64,000 nucleotides of DNA from Pseudomonadota bacterium (GCA_021816775.1 JAKAXA010000015.1:18002-82001); one strand, 5' to 3'. Positions 43,600 through 54,090 are shown, counted from the stretch's first letter. The notes: generated from the sequence alone by a model not told the origin. Made by a program: numbers and translations.

Positions 43600-45708
43600 T
43601 CACCCTGTGCGCGCATCTGACGACAGGACTTCAAAGCGCACGAGCGCCTCTTTGAGGGGCCCCAGCCACGGCTCGAAGTGGTGCCATTGATCGATTCCCG
43701 CCCGACTGATGGGCTGACGGACCTGCTCGGAGCTCGGGCTATGGACGGCCCGCTCGGTCTTGTAGAACTCGAGACACGCGGGCTCGGGATTCAGACCGCA
43801 GAACTCCAGCATGCGCTGCACGCCCGCTGGTAGATCCGCGACGAGCTCCTCGTGCTGCACCCGCAAGATTTTCCCAGGCAGCACGGCCTCCCAATGGCGC
43901 ATGAGCTGCAGATACATGCGGTAGTAGCGCGCGATATCGTCAAAATGATACGCAAACTCAGGACCGGATTTGGAGGGGAACAGCTGCTTGAAATTGCTGA
44001 AGCAGCATGCCATTGGCTCCCGGCGCGCGTCGATGATCCGGGAATTCGGCAGAATCAGCTGAATGAGCCCCAGGTCGCGGAAGTTGTTCGGCCATTTATC
44101 GACGAAGAACGGCTTGCCGTGACGGTACGCGCGCGTTTCCCGGATGTACTCTTCCCCGAGGCGCGCGCAGTCCTCTCTGGTGAGTTCCGCGAGCACGCCC
44201 GGATAGCGCGGGTTGTCGGGCGGCCGGGTGCGGTCGTGCAGACCGTAGACCAGGTGCGGGATGTTCGCCAACTCCATGGTTCCCTCCACCTGGGAGTGCG
44301 AGGCGAGAATCTGCTCGATCAGAGTCGATCCGGCGCGGGGCAGTCCGACGACGAAAATCGGCGCCGCATCCGGATAACCCCAACCCTCGCGGGCCGCGAA
44401 GAATTCCCGTGTGCAGGTGACAGTCTGAAGCCGCGCAAGGGTCTCGAGGAACTCGGGGCTGTAGCGGGATTCCCGCTTCCTCAGCGCGTTGCCACGCTCG
44501 TAATATTGAAATGACCTGCCGTACTCGCCCCGATCCTCGAGCGCCTTGCCGAGCGCGAAGGACAGGTGACAGCGATCCACGGGGGCCGTTCGCGCATCTG
44601 CCTCGGCACGGATCATCTGATCGAGTTCGGCCTGCTCGAAACGATACGTTTTGAGGTTGGCGAGGCTCCAGTAGGCATCCCCATGACCCGGACGAGCGGC
44701 CGCCGCCGCTCGATAGGACTTGATCGCCTCGCCGGTTCGGCCCAACGTCTTGAGCGCGTGACCGATGGCCAGATGCAGCTCGGCGTCGTCGGGCGTTTGG
44801 CTCAACAGCTTCCGGTACTCAGGCAGAGCCCGTTCGTACTCTCCGAGGCGGGCGCTCGCCGTCGCGTGCGCCATGAGATATTCGCGGTTGCCGGGATCGA
44901 CCGCGAGCAGCTTTTCAAGTTCCTGCCGCGCACGGAGATGCTTCTTGCGCCCCAATAAGGCGATGGCGTACTCGTAACGGGCGGCATGGTAGTCAGGCGC
45001 CATGCCGAGCACTCTCTCCAGAAGCATCTCCGCGTCAGACGTTCCGTCGTGCGTCATCGCAATGCGCGCCAGCAGACGCATGCCTTCAATATGATCGCCG
45101 TGGGCCTGGAGGTGATGGCGCACCAGGTGCTCGGCGGCACGAATCTCGCCGTCCGCGAACATGCCGAGCGCTGCCCTGATCTCGTTGGGCAGCCTCTCCA
45201 GTCGCGCAGACAGCCGCGCCGCCTCGGCAGCCTCATTCAGCCGCCCGGTCACGCGATACAGGCTGGCCAGCGCCTTGCAGCTCACCGGCAGATATGGGTT
45301 CAGCGCCACGGCTTGCGAGAATGCAGCAATCGCGGGTTCGGTGCGCTGCAGCGCCAGGCAGCACAGGCCGCGCTCCTCGAACAATCGTCCGTAGTTCGGG
45401 TGGTGACGCTGCAGCGCCTCGAGCACCTCGAGCGCATCCGCGACCCGGTCAAGGAAGCGCAATCCGACCGCAAGAACGTAGAGGATGTCCCGATTTTCCG
45501 GATGTTGCGCGCGCAATGCGAGCGCCGTTTCGCACGCAGCGGAGAGTTCCTGGCGCTGCAGCTGCGCCCAGATGCCGCCGACCTTTGTCGCAAGGTCAGC
45601 TCCTCCGGATCCCGCAAGGCGTGGAGGTCCCGATTCTGGCGTACGGTAGGCACTCAAGCGTCGTTGCCCTTGCAATTCGGCGTGGAACCAACGGCCCCCG
45701 GCGGTCAC
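43600..45708 (-). CDS. TPR-repeat sulfotransferase (start approximate)
   Basis: Multiple TPRs followed by IFVVGLPRAGSTLIEQILASHSQVEG (PAPS 5'-phosphosulfate-binding loop). Confidence 0.85.
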   Translation of the reverse strand: MTAGGRWFHAELQGQRRLSAYRTPESGPPRLAGSGGADLATKVGGIWAQLQRQELSAACETALALRAQHPENRDILYVLAVGLRFLDRVADALEVLEALQRHHPNYGRLFEERGLCCLALQRTEPAIAAFSQAVALNPYLPVSCKALASLYRVTGRLNEAAEAARLSARLERLPNEIRAALGMFADGEIRAAEHLVRHHLQAHGDHIEGMRLLARIAMTHDGTSDAEMLLERVLGMAPDYHAARYEYAIALLGRKKHLRARQELEKLLAVDPGNREYLMAHATASARLGEYERALPEYRKLLSQTPDDAELHLAIGHALKTLGRTGEAIKSYRAAAAARPGHGDAYWSLANLKTYRFEQAELDQMIRAEADARTAPVDRCHLSFALGKALEDRGEYGRSFQYYERGNALRKRESRYSPEFLETLARLQTVTCTREFFAAREGWGYPDAAPIFVVGLPRAGSTLIEQILASHSQVEGTMELANIPHLVYGLHDRTRPPDNPRYPGVLAELTREDCARLGEEYIRETRAYRHGKPFFVDKWPNNFRDLGLIQLILPNSRIIDARREPMACCFSNFKQLFPSKSGPEFAYHFDDIARYYRMYLQLMRHWEAVLPGKILRVQHEELVADLPAGVQRMLEFCGLNPEPACLEFYKTERAVHSPSSEQVRQPISRAGIDQWHHFEPWLGPLKEALVRFEVLSSDARTG

Positions 45709-46290
45709 AGACTGTGGAATGCGATGCGGATCGGGTACGAACCGCCTCGCAGAACCACATGCGACGGGAGAGCCGGCCGCGAAGAACTTACGATTTGTCG
45801 GGCTTGATGTCCATGCCGGGACGCTTGCAGGTGTGCTGGCCGAGCCCTGCGGTGACGATCGCAATCCTGGGGTGACTGGCAGTCGGGCCGGATCGAGGCG
45901 TCGCCTGCTGGACGCGTTCGACATGTGTGAGCAGCCTCGGGCGCGCAATCGGGGCGGGAACTTCGAGCCACACGAGCGGCGGCAACCCATCTCGCAAGCC
46001 GCACTCGAGGCCATGCGGCGACCGACTGGCCCGATGCGGTGTCCCCAAGGCGACACCATGGATGGCCACCCTGTCTCAGCCGATGCGGCTCACTGCGTGG
46101 ATTGATTCGCACGCCAAGAGTTGTCCGCGGTCGCGCCATCGTGGCCCGATGCGACGGCTGCGACTGCCATCCCGCGCATAGAGCCCCTGCTGCCTGTCGC
46201 TGACCCCCGGGTGGCGCCGCCCGACCCCAATCCAGGGCCGCGGCTTGGGGCACGCGGGCCCAGCCACGATGGCACCTCGCGCAAGAGTGA

Positions 46291-46324
46291 CGCCCCTGAC
46301 CGGAGGAACTCCGCATCAGGGGCG
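46291..46324 (-). terminator. candidate hairpin terminator after DUF4382 gene
   Basis: 9-bp perfect stem cgcccctga...tcaggggcg just downstream of the stop at 46343; T-tract weak. Confidence 0.4.
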
Positions 46325-46342
46325 TTTCGCCAGACTCAAGGC

Positions 46343-47302
46343 CTAGAAGTTGACCGTCGTGGTCTGATTCGCTGTCACGGTCGCGCTCTGGCCTGCGGCC
46401 GGAATGAACGCGACAGTGGTCGTGCCGGTGCTGGATGTGCTCGTGCAGGCGAGTGCGAGCGTGTAGCTGCCGGCGAGCAGGAAGGGCTGGTCGTAGCTGT
46501 AGCTGCCTGTGGACGACAGCGTGATCTGCGGCTCCACCACCGGGGCCAGGGTGCTGGAGGGGGTCACGGTTCCAGAGAATATGTACACTTGGGCATTCGG
46601 CAGCGCGCCGCTGCCCGTCGAAGAACCGACGAGGCATGCCGAATTGCTCTGCAGGGTCGACAGCGCCACCGTGCCGCTGATCGTGCCTGCCTGGACATTG
46701 TTGATGAGGCGCAGCGCCGGCTTCAGGATGTACTCCTGGGTGCCGCTGCCCGTGGTCTGTCCCGGCGGAGCGGTGATCGACTGCTGCAGCATGAAATCGA
46801 TGGTGAAATCGGCCACCTGGTTGGCCGTCATGGTGAAGCCCTGAACCAGCTTCAATCCCGTCTGCGCGCCGCTCGGGATCACCAGGGGGTACTGGGCACC
46901 ATTGATCTCGATGTACGAATTGGCCACGGTGCCGCTCGAGGAGACATTGAGCAGCAGGCGGATCCAGTCGTAATTGCCTGCCGGAATCGAGGCGCCACTG
47001 AGCAGCGAGGCTTCGTTGCCGTTCTGCTCCTGCAGCAGATCGATCGTCTTGGGCGAGCTGAAATTGAAGGTGATTGCATTGCCGCCTCCGCTGGGCTGCA
47101 GCTCGACGCCGGTGAAGGAGACCACCACAGCGCTCGCCGAGGCGACCGGACCGTCCGTAATGCCGAGATTCATTGTCGCGGAAGACGCACCGCCACCACC
47201 GCATGCCGTCAGCAGGGGCGCAGCGAAGCACGCGACGGCGGCCAATCGCAGCCACTTCCAAGATGACGCATCACGATACGAGCACTTCATATCAGTCTCC
47301 AC
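46343..47302 (-). CDS. DUF4382-type lipoprotein
   Basis: Lipobox LLTACGGGG; LGITDGPVASASAVVVSFTGVELQ...; Ser/Thr-rich secreted domain. Confidence 0.85.
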   Translation of the reverse strand: METDMKCSYRDASSWKWLRLAAVACFAAPLLTACGGGGASSATMNLGITDGPVASASAVVVSFTGVELQPSGGGNAITFNFSSPKTIDLLQEQNGNEASLLSGASIPAGNYDWIRLLLNVSSSGTVANSYIEINGAQYPLVIPSGAQTGLKLVQGFTMTANQVADFTIDFMLQQSITAPPGQTTGSGTQEYILKPALRLINNVQAGTISGTVALSTLQSNSACLVGSSTGSGALPNAQVYIFSGTVTPSSTLAPVVEPQITLSSTGSYSYDQPFLLAGSYTLALACTSTSSTGTTTVAFIPAAGQSATVTANQTTTVNF

Positions 47303-48390
47303 TCATGACATAAGAAGACGATGTTCAATTCAATCAGACGCACAGCGCCGCACCCGCCTGCCCGCGCCATCCCTCGTGCGTGTCTTTCCTGGTCTTGCTG
47401 CCTTGCACACACCGACCGGCGCGGCACGCGATCCGTCTTCTCCGCCGAACAGGCCGAACCTCCGGTTTGGAGTTACGACGTCCATATCCCGCACGCTCTT
47501 GCAGTTCAAAAACGCATCCTGTCCGGCTCGGTTGACAGTACAGGCCCAGCGCACATGCCCCCAACGCAGTTGCCGGAAAACTGTGAATCAGGTCTCAATC
47601 TCGTTCCGCACGCATATCGCAGCGGATCACTACCTGGGGGTCCACAACGTGCGGCTCTCATCTCCGAGCGCAAAAGATTCATCATTGCACCTGAACCGGA
47701 GGTGAATAGCACCGCAGCGCCGCGGCGAGAGTCTTGCGCGGAAATGGCTCGTTGAATCCGCCGGGATCGCATGCGGTGACGACAGGAAACTACGCCCAAG
47801 CGATTTCTCCGCGTCGCACACCGTTCGCGGGCATCGCCGCCCCGCACGCGCCCCGATGCTCGCCGGTGCGTGTCAATCTGGTTGCCCCTGAACCATGCGG
47901 TGAACCGTGTTTGACGGGGCCTGTTTGCTGCAGCCTCGATCACCGTGACGCACTCGCGGTGAAGCGTCACGACGGCGGTCGGGTTCCGTTGGCGGATATG
48001 CAGAGCCCATCCCCGAGCGGACCCGCGTGCTCGGGGCAGAAAGAGGGCGCGCACTGGCGAGGCGGCCCTCTTCAGCGGCAACGGGGTGTTCATGGACTGT
48101 CCGCGAGCAAACCCGCGACTGAAGTCGGGGGGGGTTGTTTACCGGTTTCCTGGCCGAAAGGACGCGCCGTGGCGAAGCGCTTCAGCGGGCAATCGCTGCG
48201 GCGTGCAAGGACAATGCGCGCGCCAGCCATGTGGCCGCCTTGACCGCGGAAGGCCTTCGCGAACCGCTCGCCGCGCGCGCCCCGAGAAAGCCCTCGAAGT
48301 CCTGGTCGAGCGAATCGTGCCCGACCCCCAATACCCTCACCTGCCAGATCGAGTTCAAGGCGGTGCCCGGCGAGCGAAAGTGGCTATCTG

Positions 48391-48437
48391 TGGCGTCCCC
48401 AAGGGGATTCGAACCCCTGTTACCGCCGTGAAAGGGC
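48391..48437. repeat. left attachment repeat (displaced 3' part of tRNA-Glu)
   Basis: 47-bp exact match (tggcgtccccaaggggattcgaacccctgttaccgccgtgaaagggc) to the 3' end of the intact tRNA-Glu at 54820-54866. Confidence 0.95.
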
Positions 48438-48542
48438 TGTAATCAGGGTCTCATACCAACTCACAAAATATCAAGCCGTGCGGGAAATACCTTGTTTTCC
48501 TGCATATCCACTCTCATACTGTCGCACACCGTCGCGCCCGGT

Positions 48543-48563
48543 CTTTTCCCCATACGTTCCCCA
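48543..48563. repeat. 21-bp repeat near left end of element
   Basis: cttttccccatacgttcccca, identical to 54753-54773. Confidence 0.85.
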
Positions 48564-48614
48564 CGACCGGCAACCGCCCCCGCAAGGCGGTATCAGACGC
48601 ATCAGGAGGCCCGT

Positions 48615-49913
48615 ATGGCGAGAATCCGCAAGAGCCGCTCCCTCGATAGCAGGGAGGCGCGCGCGGCGCTGCCAGCGCGTCAGGAGCCGTACTGGCACCG
48701 CATCGAGCAAGGGCTGTTCATCGGCTACCGCAAGACCAAGGCGGGCGGTCGCTGGCTCGTGCGCCGCTACCGGCCGACCGCAGCCCCCGGCGAATCCCGG
48801 TACATCGAGCGCGCCCTGGCGCTGGCCGACGATCGCCGCAAAGCCGACGGCCTCGAGGTGCTCGACTTCGGCCAAGCGCAGCGCAAGGCGCTCACCGAAG
48901 CCGCAGAGCAAGCAATCGAGGCAAGCGGCCAAAACTACACGGTCGGCGATGCGGTTCGAGATTACATCGACTGGCTGCACCGCGAACGCAAGTCCGGCGA
49001 TGCCACGGCCGTCATGCTCAACGCCTACGTCAGCTCGCTGGCCGAGAAGCGACTTGCCGACTTGAAGCCGGCCGACTTCGATGCTTGGCTCACCTGGGCG
49101 CTGAAACGCCGCCGCAGAACCCGCAGGAAGTCCGGAGAAGCGCACGCGAAGCCACCCGGCACCGAGAGCAAGGGGGACGCTGCCGAGCGCATGCGCCGCC
49201 GGAAATCGACGCTCAATCGCGTTATCAACTCGCTCAAAGGCGCGTTGAACCATGCCGCAGCGGCGGGCAAGCCGGCGAACCGGGCAGCATGGGCACGCCT
49301 GAAGAAGTTCCGCTCGGCCGACGCTGCTCGGCAACGCTGGCTCACGATGGATGAGGCACAACGGCTACAGAATGCCGCCCCGGCCGATCTTCGGGCGCTG
49401 ATCGCCGCCGGACTCGCAACCGGCTGCCGTGCCGGCGAGCTGCTCGCGCTGCGCGCCGGAGACTTCGATACCAGATCGAAAACGCTGCTGATCGCCGAGA
49501 GCAAGGGCGGGAAACCCCGCCGCGTGCCGCTCACCGCTGACGGCTTGGCGCTGTTCGAGCGCCTGACGGCCGGCAAGCTCGAGGATGCCCCGCTGTTCCT
49601 GCGCGCCGATGGCTCGCCGTGGTACCGCGTAGCGCTGGCACGCGCGATGCGCGAGGCGTGCACTGCCGGGAAGGTGCGCCCCGCTGCGACGTTTCACGCG
49701 CTGCGGCACACGTTCGCCAGTCACCTCGCTCAGGCCGGCGTGCCGCTGCTCTACATCGCCGCGGCGCTCGGGCACTCCGATGCGCGCATGGTCACGAAGC
49801 ACTACGGCCACCTGGCCGAATCTCAGGTGCACGACGCGATCCGCGCCGCGCTGCCGAATTTCAGCACCACCGCTCAGACGAACGTGCGCGACATCCGCGC
49901 GCGAAAGGCATAG
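48615..49913 (+). CDS. tyrosine-type site-specific integrase
   Basis: GCRAGELLAL...HALRHTFASHLAQAG...LGHSDARMVTKHYGH (R-HxxR-H-Y); aggagg RBS at 48604-48609. Confidence 0.95.
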   Translation: MARIRKSRSLDSREARAALPARQEPYWHRIEQGLFIGYRKTKAGGRWLVRRYRPTAAPGESRYIERALALADDRRKADGLEVLDFGQAQRKALTEAAEQAIEASGQNYTVGDAVRDYIDWLHRERKSGDATAVMLNAYVSSLAEKRLADLKPADFDAWLTWALKRRRRTRRKSGEAHAKPPGTESKGDAAERMRRRKSTLNRVINSLKGALNHAAAAGKPANRAAWARLKKFRSADAARQRWLTMDEAQRLQNAAPADLRALIAAGLATGCRAGELLALRAGDFDTRSKTLLIAESKGGKPRRVPLTADGLALFERLTAGKLEDAPLFLRADGSPWYRVALARAMREACTAGKVRPAATFHALRHTFASHLAQAGVPLLYIAAALGHSDARMVTKHYGHLAESQVHDAIRAALPNFSTTAQTNVRDIRARKA

Positions 49914-49917
49914 CGCC

Positions 49918-50397
49918 ATGACAAAGCGAAAGACAGCGCAGAGCGACCGCAACGCCGTGCCGTTGGCGAGGGTTGCCGCCGAGTGGGATTTGCGACTTCA
50001 GGCCGCCGAGAAGCGCCGCGCAGAAGGCGCGCGATTCAGGCGCACCGTGCTCGACCTCGCGCCGTTCCAGATCAACGAATACCTCAACGCGCGCACCATC
50101 GACGCCTATTGGCTGCTCGGCTTCGCCGGCATCGGCAAGCGTGATCCGACCATGCAGGAGCGCTCCAAACGCCAGCGACCCGGCGCACGCGGCCCTCGAG
50201 TATGGAAGCGCGACGTTCATCGAGTCGCCAAGGAATTCTTTCGCGCGTGGCAGCGCGATCCGGCGCGGTATCTGAGCTGGCGGGAATTCTCAGTGGCATG
50301 CCTGTCTGAGATCGAGCACAAGACCGGAACGCGCGTGCCGGCTGCCTCGCTGCGCCGGTCAATCCTCCCGACCGCGACGTTCCCCAGACCCCGGTAA
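49918..50397 (+). CDS. hypothetical protein (element cargo)
   Basis: ATG 5 nt after int stop; 159-aa basic protein. Confidence 0.65.
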   Translation: MTKRKTAQSDRNAVPLARVAAEWDLRLQAAEKRRAEGARFRRTVLDLAPFQINEYLNARTIDAYWLLGFAGIGKRDPTMQERSKRQRPGARGPRVWKRDVHRVAKEFFRAWQRDPARYLSWREFSVACLSEIEHKTGTRVPAASLRRSILPTATFPRPR

Positions 50398-50522
50398 CCC
50401 CTCACCGGAGCGCCCCGCGCGGCAGCTCCGCGACATCGTAACGCCGTTACGCTGTCGCAATCACCCGCTTAGAACGGCGCGCACGGTCTCATGTCGGCAC
50501 CTACACCGACCCGGAGATCGCA

Positions 50523-50786
50523 ATGCCTCAAGTTCCCCCACACCTACCCGGCGGCCGCGCGTCGGGCTGGCTCTCATCTGCCGTTCTCACTTGGATGCGC
50601 CAGCGCACGGCCGAGTCCGGCGCGGACCCAACGGCGATTCCCAACGAGCCGAGCGCAATCTGGCGCGTTTCAACTGTCGAAGCTCGCACCGGCCTAAGCC
50701 GCGCGACGATCTACAGGCTCGCCGCGGCCGGCGAGTTCCCGAAGCCCATCCGCCTTGCCGCGCGCCCGACCGAGCGCGCGGCATAA
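50523..50786 (+). CDS. AlpA/excisionase-like DNA-binding protein
   Basis: VSTVEARTGLSRATIYRLAAAGEFPKPIRLAARPTE, AlpA-type winged HTH. Confidence 0.82.
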   Translation: MPQVPPHLPGGRASGWLSSAVLTWMRQRTAESGADPTAIPNEPSAIWRVSTVEARTGLSRATIYRLAAAGEFPKPIRLAARPTERAA

Positions 50787-50806
50787 CAATCATCGAGAGA
50801 AACCAC

Positions 50807-51430
50807 ATGACCATTAAAAATTCAGCAATCCTCGCGCGTATCGCCGAGCGCGAGAAAATCCAAGCGAAAAGCCGCGAGCTTCAACAGCGCGCCGCGCGGC
50901 TTCAGCCCCTCGTAGATGCTCCCGGCGACGCTGAGCGCGAAGTGCTGGCCGTCGCTGCCGCCGATGCCGCCGCGATGTCCGCCTGGTGCGCCGCGGGCTG
51001 CGTAGGCGAAGCGCCGAGCCCTGACGTGAAGGCTCGAGACTTGGCGGTAAAAAAACTCACGACTGCGACCGCACGCGCTGCTGCGGCGAAAACTTCCCTA
51101 CGCGAGCTTCACGAAGAAGGCCTACGCCTCTCGGCTGAGTTGGAAAAAATCAACCTCGGGGTAGACATGGAGGTGGCGACCCACCTGACCGAACTGCACG
51201 CGGCAGTGATGCAAGAGGCGCGAGAGCTGGAAGATCGACGCGACGTAAAACTCGAAGTTGGAGCCGCCCTCTGGTTCGAGGCACAGCGCCGCAATCCCGC
51301 CATCGCCGGACGGGCTGCCGAGGATGCCGAGACGGCGCGGGTCGAATGGATAAACCGCCGAGGCGAAGAAATCGGCGACGCCATCCGGACCGCCTGGCTC
51401 GAAATCGCCGCCACCTGCCCCGCGAAGTGA
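50807..51430 (+). CDS. hypothetical coiled-coil protein (element cargo)
   Basis: 207-aa ORF, Ala/Glu-rich helical composition. Confidence 0.65.
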   Translation: MTIKNSAILARIAEREKIQAKSRELQQRAARLQPLVDAPGDAEREVLAVAAADAAAMSAWCAAGCVGEAPSPDVKARDLAVKKLTTATARAAAAKTSLRELHEEGLRLSAELEKINLGVDMEVATHLTELHAAVMQEARELEDRRDVKLEVGAALWFEAQRRNPAIAGRAAEDAETARVEWINRRGEEIGDAIRTAWLEIAATCPAK

Positions 51431-51437
51431 GGACGCC

Positions 51438-51608
51438 ATGAAATTCAACAAAACGGCCGCGCCTGTTGGATTGGCGAAAGAATCGCTGCGCAAACTCGAC
51501 GGCAGCGTCGATCCGACGGGCGAGGCGCGCGAGCTGATGAAAGCCGCGTACAAGACCCGCCGCCTTTGCAACCCGCTCGAGATACGCAAACCGGATCGCC
51601 GTCGCTGA
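51438..51608 (+). CDS. small hypothetical protein (56 aa)
   Basis: Read directly: MKFNKTAAPVGLAKESLRKLDGSVDPTGEARELMKAAYKTRRLCNPLEIRKPDRRR*; fills the gap between flanking ORFs. Confidence 0.5.
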   Translation: MKFNKTAAPVGLAKESLRKLDGSVDPTGEARELMKAAYKTRRLCNPLEIRKPDRRR

Positions 51609-51661
51609 CACCCAAAAGAAACGCCCCGGACGGTAGGGCCGCCGGGGCGTGGAGAGAAGCA

Positions 51662-51835
51662 ATGAACCAAATCAATCGTACCACACCATCCGCATCGGCG
51701 CCGACAAGCTGCCCGACCTGCGGCTCTCGCGTCACCTGCGACTGCGCCGCCTGGCGGACCGTTTTCCTACTCACGAATGCCACCGCCGAACTGCTGCGCA
51801 AGCTCTGCCCGAGCACCGAGGTGCGCCATGCGTGA
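51662..51835 (+). CDS. small Cys-rich hypothetical protein (57 aa)
   Basis: MNQINRTTPSASAPTSCPTCGSRVTCDCAAW...; CxxC...CxC, overlaps the next gene by 8 bp. Confidence 0.5.
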   Translation: MNQINRTTPSASAPTSCPTCGSRVTCDCAAWRTVFLLTNATAELLRKLCPSTEVRHA

Positions 51836-53501
51836 GCAAGTCATCGAAGGTGAATTCGAGCCGGTCGGCTTCCGCGTTGCGCCGGACGTGCCGACATCAA
51901 TGCCGAGCGACGAAGCTCTGCGGCGCGATTCGGACTGGCTCGGCGAGCAGCTCGACGATGAACAGATCGAGGATGCAATGCAGGGGCGCGGTGAGTGGCC
52001 GGAGCCGCGTCCGATCCGCTGCGAGTTGCGCCCCGTCGCGCCGTTCAACGCCGAGGTACTGCTACCCGCTGCGCTCGGCGACTGGATCGCGGACGAAGCG
52101 GAACGGATGCCCTGCCCGGTGGACTTCGTGGCTGCTGCTGCAATCGTCACGCTCGGCTCGCTGATCGGCGCTCGGTGCGCGATCAAACCAAAGGCGAGGG
52201 ATTCGTGGCTTGTGGTTCCTAACCTCTGGGGCGCAATCGTGGGAGACCCGAGCGCGAAGAAATCCCCCGCGTGGGGCGCTGCTGTTCGACCGCTCGACAT
52301 GCTGGTAGCGAAGGCGCTAGAGCAACACGAAGCCGAGAGCGGCAGTTTCCAGTGCGAGCGCATGGTGCACGAGGCGCGCATCGACGCGCTGAAAGCGCAG
52401 TTGAAGAAGGCCGCGAAGGACGGCAAGGAGAGTCCCGCGAGCGTTGCCGCCGAGATTGCCGACTTAGAGGAGCCGACCGAGCCGGTGCTGCGCAGGTACA
52501 AAACGAACGACACCACAGTTGAGAAGCTTGGCGAGATTCTGCGCGACAATCCGAATGGTGTGCTGGTCCTGCGTGACGAACTGGTAGGGCTCATTTCAAC
52601 GTGGGAGCGCGAGGGACGCGAAGGCGACCGCGCCTTTTTTCTCGAAGCGTGGAACGGCAACCAGTCGTTCGACACCGACCGCATCGGACGCGGACACGTC
52701 AGGATCGAAAATGTCTGCGTGAGCATCTTCGGCGGAACACAACCGGACAAGCTCATCGGCTACCTCGAGCAGGCAACCGACGCTCTGGCAAACGACGGCA
52801 TGCTGCAACGCTTCCAAGTGATCGTGTTTCCCGACCATCGGCGTTGGGAGTGGCGCGACCGCTCGCCGAATCGAGAGGCGCGCGAGGCGGCATACAGCGT
52901 GTTCGAGAAGCTCGCCGATCTGGACCCGGTTGCGCTCGGCGCGAGTCCGCCCGATGACCTGGCGAAGTTCCCCTACTTCCGGTTCAGTCCCGAGGCGCAG
53001 GAAATCTTCATCGAGTGGAGCACTGACCTGCACCGCGAGCGGATCGAGCGGGAGGATAGTCCGATCATGCGGCAGCATTTGGCGAAGTTCGACAAGCTCT
53101 TTCCGGCCTTGGCGCTGATCTTGCACCTGGTCGATGCGGTCGACACCGGCGTCAGCGGCCCGGTAAGCGCCGCCGCAGCGCTCCGCGCAGCCGCCTGGTG
53201 CGAGTACCTGGAGACGCACGCGAGGCGCTGCTACGGGTTGTTGGCCGATGCCGGGCAGCGCGGCGCGCAGACTCTCGCGGACCGGCTCAAGCGCGGAATG
53301 CTGCCCGACAGGTTTACCGCCCGCGACGTGCGGCGCAAAGGCTGGAAGCACCTCGGCACCGATGACGCTATCGGCTGCGCGTTGGGACTGCTGGAAGCGG
53401 GCGCATGGGTGCGGCCCGAAGAGAACACCGACCTGGGCGGCAGGCCCACGGTGCGCTATCAGATCAACTCCCGGGTGCTCGCTGGAAAGGTGGCGTCATG
53501 A
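51828..53501 (+). CDS. DUF3987/YfjI-family protein (primase-helicase-associated type)
   Basis: VDFVAAAAIVTLGSLIGARCAIKPK...LWGAIVGDPSAKKSPAW...VLRDELVGLISTWEREGREGDRAFFLEAWNG...SIFGGTQPDKL. Confidence 0.88.
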   Translation: MREQVIEGEFEPVGFRVAPDVPTSMPSDEALRRDSDWLGEQLDDEQIEDAMQGRGEWPEPRPIRCELRPVAPFNAEVLLPAALGDWIADEAERMPCPVDFVAAAAIVTLGSLIGARCAIKPKARDSWLVVPNLWGAIVGDPSAKKSPAWGAAVRPLDMLVAKALEQHEAESGSFQCERMVHEARIDALKAQLKKAAKDGKESPASVAAEIADLEEPTEPVLRRYKTNDTTVEKLGEILRDNPNGVLVLRDELVGLISTWEREGREGDRAFFLEAWNGNQSFDTDRIGRGHVRIENVCVSIFGGTQPDKLIGYLEQATDALANDGMLQRFQVIVFPDHRRWEWRDRSPNREAREAAYSVFEKLADLDPVALGASPPDDLAKFPYFRFSPEAQEIFIEWSTDLHRERIEREDSPIMRQHLAKFDKLFPALALILHLVDAVDTGVSGPVSAAAALRAAAWCEYLETHARRCYGLLADAGQRGAQTLADRLKRGMLPDRFTARDVRRKGWKHLGTDDAIGCALGLLEAGAWVRPEENTDLGGRPTVRYQINSRVLAGKVAS

Positions 53502-53908
53502 GTTGGCTAGAGCGAGCGGCCCGCGAAATCTTGGAAAAGCCCAAGTCGCCTACTGCCAAAACCGACGAAACCCCCCTTTCGGCAGTTTTGGCAGTACCCC
53601 ATCCGCACTTTTCCCAAAAATCGGGGGGCAGTGACCGAGCGCCCGAACGGTTCAGCACCCCGGACTGCGCCACCTTCGAGCGGATCGCCGCAGCCTTGCG
53701 CGCCGAGCTTGAGCGGCGCCCGACGCTGGCGGGCATCGCCGCGTACCGCACCGTAATCGACCCGCAGACCGGCGAGCGGCTCACCTGCATCATCAGCGCG
53801 CGCCAGCACTCGGACGGCACCATCAGCATCAGCGAGATCGCGGGCGACTGGCCCGACCCGAGCTTGCCGGACCTCGAGCGTTGGACACCACCGGGAGAAT
53901 CGTCATGA
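53498..53908 (+). CDS. hypothetical protein (element cargo)
   Basis: ATGA overlap with preceding gene. Confidence 0.6.
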   Translation: MSWLERAAREILEKPKSPTAKTDETPLSAVLAVPHPHFSQKSGGSDRAPERFSTPDCATFERIAAALRAELERRPTLAGIAAYRTVIDPQTGERLTCIISARQHSDGTISISEIAGDWPDPSLPDLERWTPPGESS

Positions 53909-54090
53909 GCGACAAGCCTGATTCCGCCTTTGAGCGCCAGCAGGCGCGCCTCCGGGCCGCGGTGCCCGATGCGTTGCGCGCACTGCGCGAGATCGCAGCC
54001 GGCCCGAAGCCGACCAAGGCACGCAGCGCCGCACGCGCCGCGCTGAAACGGTACTTGCACCGAGTAGCCCCCGAGGGAGGCAAGCAGTGA
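53905..54090 (+). CDS. small hypothetical protein (61 aa)
   Basis: ATGA overlap with preceding ORF. Confidence 0.55.
   Translation: MSDKPDSAFERQQARLRAAVPDALRALREIAAGPKPTKARSAARAALKRYLHRVAPEGGKQ

Noticed and set aside
43200-43600. Putative ORFs between the hydrolase pseudogene and the sulfotransferase
   Set aside because: Overlapping short frames on both strands without motifs; possibly decayed membrane-protein remnants but not supportable.
48086-48442. ORFs crossing the left att site (e.g. 118 aa +)
   Set aside because: C-terminus is a translation of the tRNA-Glu fragment (GVPKGIRTPVTAVKG), a common spurious annotation over tRNA 3' ends.
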